Origin: Circinella minor
Lineage: Eukaryota > Mucoromycota > Mucoromycetes > Mucorales > Lichtheimiaceae
Length of the DNA stretch: 64,000 bases
Assembly: GCA_016758965.1 (NCBI GenBank)
Contig: JAEPRB010000135.1
Span: forward strand, 1 to 64,000
Direction of reading: 5' to 3'
Shown here: positions 60,084 to 64,000 of the stretch, one piece after another
How the letters are laid out: each line of letters starts with the position of its first letter
How positions within the stretch are numbered: position 1 is the stretch's first letter
Translations under genes and position numbers: made by a program
Notes under the pieces: model-generated
The model's input: only the letters and a program-made list of their open reading frames with translations
Told to the model about the DNA's origin: nothing
Database searches by the model: none

Positions 60084-61170
60084 AGTTATCATTTTATATT
60101 CTCACAACTGGAAATTATTAGAAGAAAAAAATATATAAATGAAGTCAGTTATTAATGCAGTAATATTTTTTACTCTTTATTTAGATGCAACATGCTGCAG
60201 GTGTTAATTATTTAGAAAACGGCATTACATTTGCCGAGGCCGAAGATTCTGAACGTTTCTCTCGTATCTTGGCTTCACAGCCACATGCATTTGGAGGAGT
60301 TCGAACACGTAGTTATCATGCAGCATCCCGTGGGTGGTATATCAACGAAATTTTGAAAAGAGTAGCCGGTGTTACAGTGAATGATGTTGCTGCTGAATTC
60401 AACAAAAAGTATGATATTGAATGGTACCTGCGACCATATCAAGAAGAATATGATGAACGTATTAGTCATTTTTACGGAACTACACCGTTGATCGAACTCT
60501 ATCTTTCAATAAAGGAATTGGGTTTTGCGAACTTTATCAAAGCTGTATGGAATCCTGATGAAAACTTTGTCAAAACAGCTGACACTTACCCTAACAAAAC
60601 ACCAACTCTCGATAGTGGTTCTCTTGCAATACGTAGAATTGAAAGTCCTTCCTATTCTGGTCATACAAATGCTCGTTCAGTAAGTGCTATCCACTATTAC
60701 TATATATAAAGCTATCGTATTTACCTGTCGTGTATTGCCTATGGCTTTTTTTTTTAAAAAAAAATTAACCATTGTATATGATATGATTATTATTTATTTA
60801 TTAGATTGCCAAGTTGGCTGCAATGATGGCAAATGAAGGCAAGGCAATTGTGAAGGGTGAACCAGATCTATTCAATGCTAATACATATGCTTTGGTGACT
60901 GAGCAAGCCCCATTGGACTTTGATCTATTTTTCAAACGATCAATTAAATTTCTTAAAGGAGGCTGGGGTAATCATGGTGAATTTTTGGTGGAAGGTGTAC
61001 AGTTTGTTGGTTGGCCAGGTCTTGGTGGATCTACATTTTTATGGAATGATGAATTAAAAATCGGATTTGCTTACCATATGAACGGTATCCCGTCATTTAA
61101 ATCTCCGGATGATCGAAGCATGTCTATCTTAGCAGAAATTGTAAAGCAGGTTCAAAAGAAAAATAAATAA
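59382..61170 (+). CDS. Membrane-anchored beta-lactamase-fold serine hydrolase (LACTB/class C-like)
   Basis: Four exons: 59382-59822, 59933-60052, 60185-60679, 60805-61170; 473 aa. An N-terminal cytoplasmic tail is followed by one hydrophobic helix (about 33-52, VVVQLTTVGIVLGSIGL). The hydrolase domain has the SxxK nucleophile motif in VFSSTKAL (S-S-T-K, about residues 142-145), LSDLMQHAAGVNYL as in the beta-lactamase family, a Tyr of the YxN/A type in SYHAASRGWY, and FVGWPGLGGSTFLW near the C-terminus (GLGG in place of the HTG/KTG triad). Fungal members are esterases or peptidases of unknown substrate, often orthologous to EstB or animal LACTB; antibiotic resistance is not implied. The exit to a secretory or vacuolar lumen is inferred from the anchor. 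Confidence 0.9.
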
Positions 61171-62435
61171 TTTACAGTACGGTATCGTGCAATATAATCT
61201 TTGGTTATAAACTTCTAAATTAAAATGCTGTACATTTAACTTTGTAATACTCTTTACACATATTATAACAATAAATGGCCGCCTGAGCGCGTTATTTATT
61301 GTACGTATTTGCAGTATCAATAAGAATGTAAAATTCTCAGCTATCCAGTTTTATTTTTTGTAAACATGGATTGAAAAGTTATATAAAAAAATATGTAAGT
61401 ACGTAACTTGCATTTATTATATAACAAGAGCCTTTTTGTAGATATTATGTTAATTTAAATCTCTCAAACAACTTGCCATTAACCAGCACTTCTAAGAACA
61501 TTCAATTGGTATATCATGCCACACATACAAGTTGTTATTATGCTTCCTCGTTGTGGAACGTTAAACGGTTGTAGCACACGAATAGGAGTAGCACACGAAC
61601 TTTAATGTAATTATGATAGCAGTTGATTAGTTCAACTTTTTTTTGAAATGTTGAATACTATATTATCTCTCCCAGCTTTCTTTCCTCTGGATTTTTTTAT
61701 TATTTATACTAGCTTGCAAGATTCTTTTTTTTTCGCTTTATTTTATACATGTTATTATAAGCATTTATACGGACGATACAAAATATTCAAATTAGAATAC
61801 GTTCAGCTTGTTTGTCTTCACAAAAACCGCCGAATATGTATCATTTTATAATAGAGCAGGTCAAAATAAGAGAATGCATTTCAAACTAAAAATAGTTTTG
61901 TAGTAATTTGAGTTGACTATTATACTATTAAAATAAATTAATATATAGTATAACATGTTATACTATAATAACATAATTAATGAAGAAATAAATATACAGT
62001 ATTGTCTGCGAAATCTGTCAAATTCCCAAGACGACTGTTTTTAACCATACTCTTACGTACAGACCTTATAAGTAACGCGATGAAGAATAACCCCATTCTA
62101 TTATAGTCTTTAAAATTTATACTCAATCTTCTAATTCATATATTCGACAATAAGATTGTTCAAAGTTCTGGGGTTAATGAAATATTCTACGCACTGTCTT
62201 GTTTCTTAGAGTCGATGATGTAGCGTCTTTATTATTACAGAAAACGACATTAATGAAAGTGTGAAGCTTAAATGATCATGGAAATCACAAATATTATCTT
62301 TTTGTCTAGAAGTGTACTAAGAAGCTTACGAGAGTTTGAGGGTGTATTTCTGGTAAAATCAAGTTTAATCACAAAATTGATATCAAGTACATTTGGCAAG
62401 GCCAACTAGCTATGGCTAAATCAAGACTACCAAAA

Positions 62436-62475
<40 letters not shown>

Positions 62476-63902
62476 ATGAGCTAAAGCAACTACATCACAT
62501 CCACAGCAATAAATAATATATTATTTGCTAACATTATAACAACATCTAACAGAAGATCCTTATGGTTATAGTGATTTAATTTTTTATGTACACTCTTTTA
62601 TAACATAATAGTGCTCTACCACAGTGTGAACTTTGAAAGATTTATTCATGTCTAAAGAATCACTTTTTGTTAGATGAAATGTACAAGATTATGATATACA
62701 TTTACATTGAATGCTGTTGCTATTTAGTTTATTTTAATACTTAATGTCACAAAACGCTTTTACCCATTTATATTATGCTCATATATGTGCAGGTGCTAAG
62801 GAGCAAGTACTTGTTGCGCTTCTCAGTGTATTTTTTATATACAATTGATAATGCCGGTGTCAGTTATTAATTAGTCACTTGGGAAACTAATGAGTAGATT
62901 TTACGGTCTTTCAGCTAAATAAAAAGGAAAAAACAAAACTTGTCTATTCACTGTTTTTTGAAAAATGTCGTTTCTATAAACGTTCTTCGTTAGTAATGAA
63001 GACGAAGGCAGAATTTTTTCTGTCATCAAGTCTGTCCGATTGTTGATCTTTTATAAGTAGCTAGGAAATATCTCTCTGACGTAAAAAATAAAAATAAAAA
63101 TTGATGAATTCAAGTACCAGTCCCTCAATTCAAGAATTTGATTTGCCATCTTGGAATGTGTATTATATACAATGAAGGTATCCTTCATCAAAAAATTTTA
63201 ATAACTACAGCATAAATGAAAAGTTTATTAAAATAACATGATAGGTATGTATATTCTTCTCCCTCAAATGTCAATAATATCTACGTATCAAGTTGAAACA
63301 ACATCACTAAATGTCGTAACAGGTTATTGCTGGCTGCATCTGTAAAGCATATTATAGTGTCGTTTCTGACGGTAAAGAGCATAGAAACAAACGCAACCAG
63401 AAGAAACTCAAATAAACAGCACGAAATGATATTGTGCTATGAAAAATGTTGAAACCGTTTAACCAGATTACAATAATATCAATAAACAGAGGTTTACCTC
63501 CATTAAGTAAAAAGAGTTTTATTTTATGTTTATACAGTAAGTAAAAAAGTGGACCAGATCATGGTAATACTTATGCGAGCTTTTATTATTAGCATGATCG
63601 TACGTAATAATTACTGTTGCACATGTATGCATATGAATAATTGTATTACCACGAATGGTTTTCACCGATAAAGTAAGTTACATAATGATATTATTGTTTA
63701 AATTGAGAGAGAGTGGGGGGGGGGAGAAAGGAAGACTCATCATATAATAATAAGAAGGTTCATATGAAACTCTCTATAAAAATGTGCTTTATAATAATAT
63801 TAATATTTGTAAAATGATAACACTACAAGACCCGGAACAGTGTGCTTTATATACGGCTTTACTCCACATATAGAAATCCGTGAACCTTAAACCTTGGTTA
63901 AC
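61171..63902. other. Gene-free AT-rich interval
   Basis: About 2.7 kb with no supportable gene. It holds an A35 tract (62439-62473), a G-run near 63716-63725 and many short AT repeats. The frame 61648-61851 is compositionally hydrophobic and unrecognised. Confidence 0.6.
62439..62473. repeat. Poly(A) tract of about 35 nt
   Basis: An uninterrupted A run follows AAAAAGC. It could be the 3' end of an old retro-inserted sequence, but no coding sequence is recognisable next to it. Confidence 0.9.
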
Positions 63903-63971
63903 ACTCCCTTCTTTGCTTCAACTTTTCTCTTTCTCTCTCTCACACACACAATTTTTTTTTATTCCCATTCA
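63903..63971 (+). promoter_or_regulatory. Pyrimidine-rich leader at the window edge
   Basis: CTCCCTTCTTTGC, CTTTTCTCTTTCTCTCTCTC and a short (CA)n closely resemble the leaders of the rightward genes in this window. This suggests a + strand gene starting just beyond 64000. Confidence 0.4.
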
Positions 63972-64000
63972 ATAACAAAAGATATAAAATAATCCGTTTC

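Noticed and set aside
59382..61170. Reading the beta-lactamase-fold gene as an antibiotic-resistance gene
   Set aside because: Eukaryotic LACTB/EstB-type hydrolases share the SxxK fold but are esterases or peptidases; nothing suggests recent bacterial transfer because the gene has three ordinary introns.
62439..62473. Poly(A) run as the tail of a processed pseudogene
   Set aside because: No coding remnant is recognisable upstream, and similar homopolymers are common across the window.

Overview
This is an AT-rich nuclear segment from an early-diverging filamentous fungus. Mucoromycota (Mucorales or a relative) is the best guess. The reasons are: genes split by many short introns (about 50-220 nt, GTAAGT-like donors, TAG/CAG acceptors); dense A/T homopolymers and TA or TAA microsatellites; a class C (GABA-B/glutamate-type) receptor, which Ascomycota and Basidiomycota generally lack; and an intronless orphan gene of a type that is multicopy in Mucoromycota. 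The species cannot be named from the sequence alone. I saw no tRNA, rRNA or CRISPR array.

Layout. 0-3.5 kb: gene-poor, with diverged repeats and a 729-bp element with 25-bp terminal inverted repeats. 3.5-6.4 kb (-): a two-RRM, Mei2-like RNA-binding protein. 6.4-10.3 kb: gene-free, with a 21-bp minisatellite. 10.3-14.2 kb (+): a mitochondrial Mmt-type cation-diffusion-facilitator transporter and a 2OG-Fe(II) oxygenase. 17.4-17.9 kb (-): a small protein of unknown function. 22.6-25.5 kb: ribosomal protein eL32 (+), tail-to-tail with an FHA-RING (Dma-type) ubiquitin ligase (-). 27.5-29.1 kb (-): an intronless 518-aa orphan with a PD-(D/E)XK-like signature. 29.3-29.95 kb: a 108-bp tandem repeat interrupted by a 100-N assembly gap. 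30.9-33.7 kb (+): FEN1 and a CENP-H-like kinetochore protein in tandem. 34.0-35.8 kb (-): GPI mannosyltransferase 2 (PIG-V/Gpi18). 38.8-44.1 kb (+): a 17-exon class C GPCR. 47.2-50.6 kb (+): a vacuolar-type amino-acid transporter and a Myb/SANT protein. 50.9-53.1 kb (-): a cystathionine beta-synthase-like enzyme. 54.3-55.0 kb (+): Atg8. 57.1-57.6 kb (-): ribosomal protein eL39. 59.4-61.2 kb (+): a membrane-anchored beta-lactamase/LACTB-like serine hydrolase. The last 2.8 kb is gene-free and ends in a pyrimidine-rich leader typical of the start of a rightward gene beyond the window.

Exon structures were built by hand from splice signals, reading frame and family resemblance. Every multi-exon gene listed sums to a whole number of codons. 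The genes are mostly unrelated housekeeping functions: translation, autophagy, DNA replication and kinetochore, GPI anchors, metal and amino-acid transport, sulfur metabolism. Adjacent pairs are tandem or convergent and do not form operons. The points most worth following up are the orphan PD-(D/E)XK-like gene with its neighbouring repeat array, the class C receptor with a possible PH-like tail, the Atg8 that already ends at its lipidation glycine, and the degraded PLP phosphate loop in the CBS-like enzyme.
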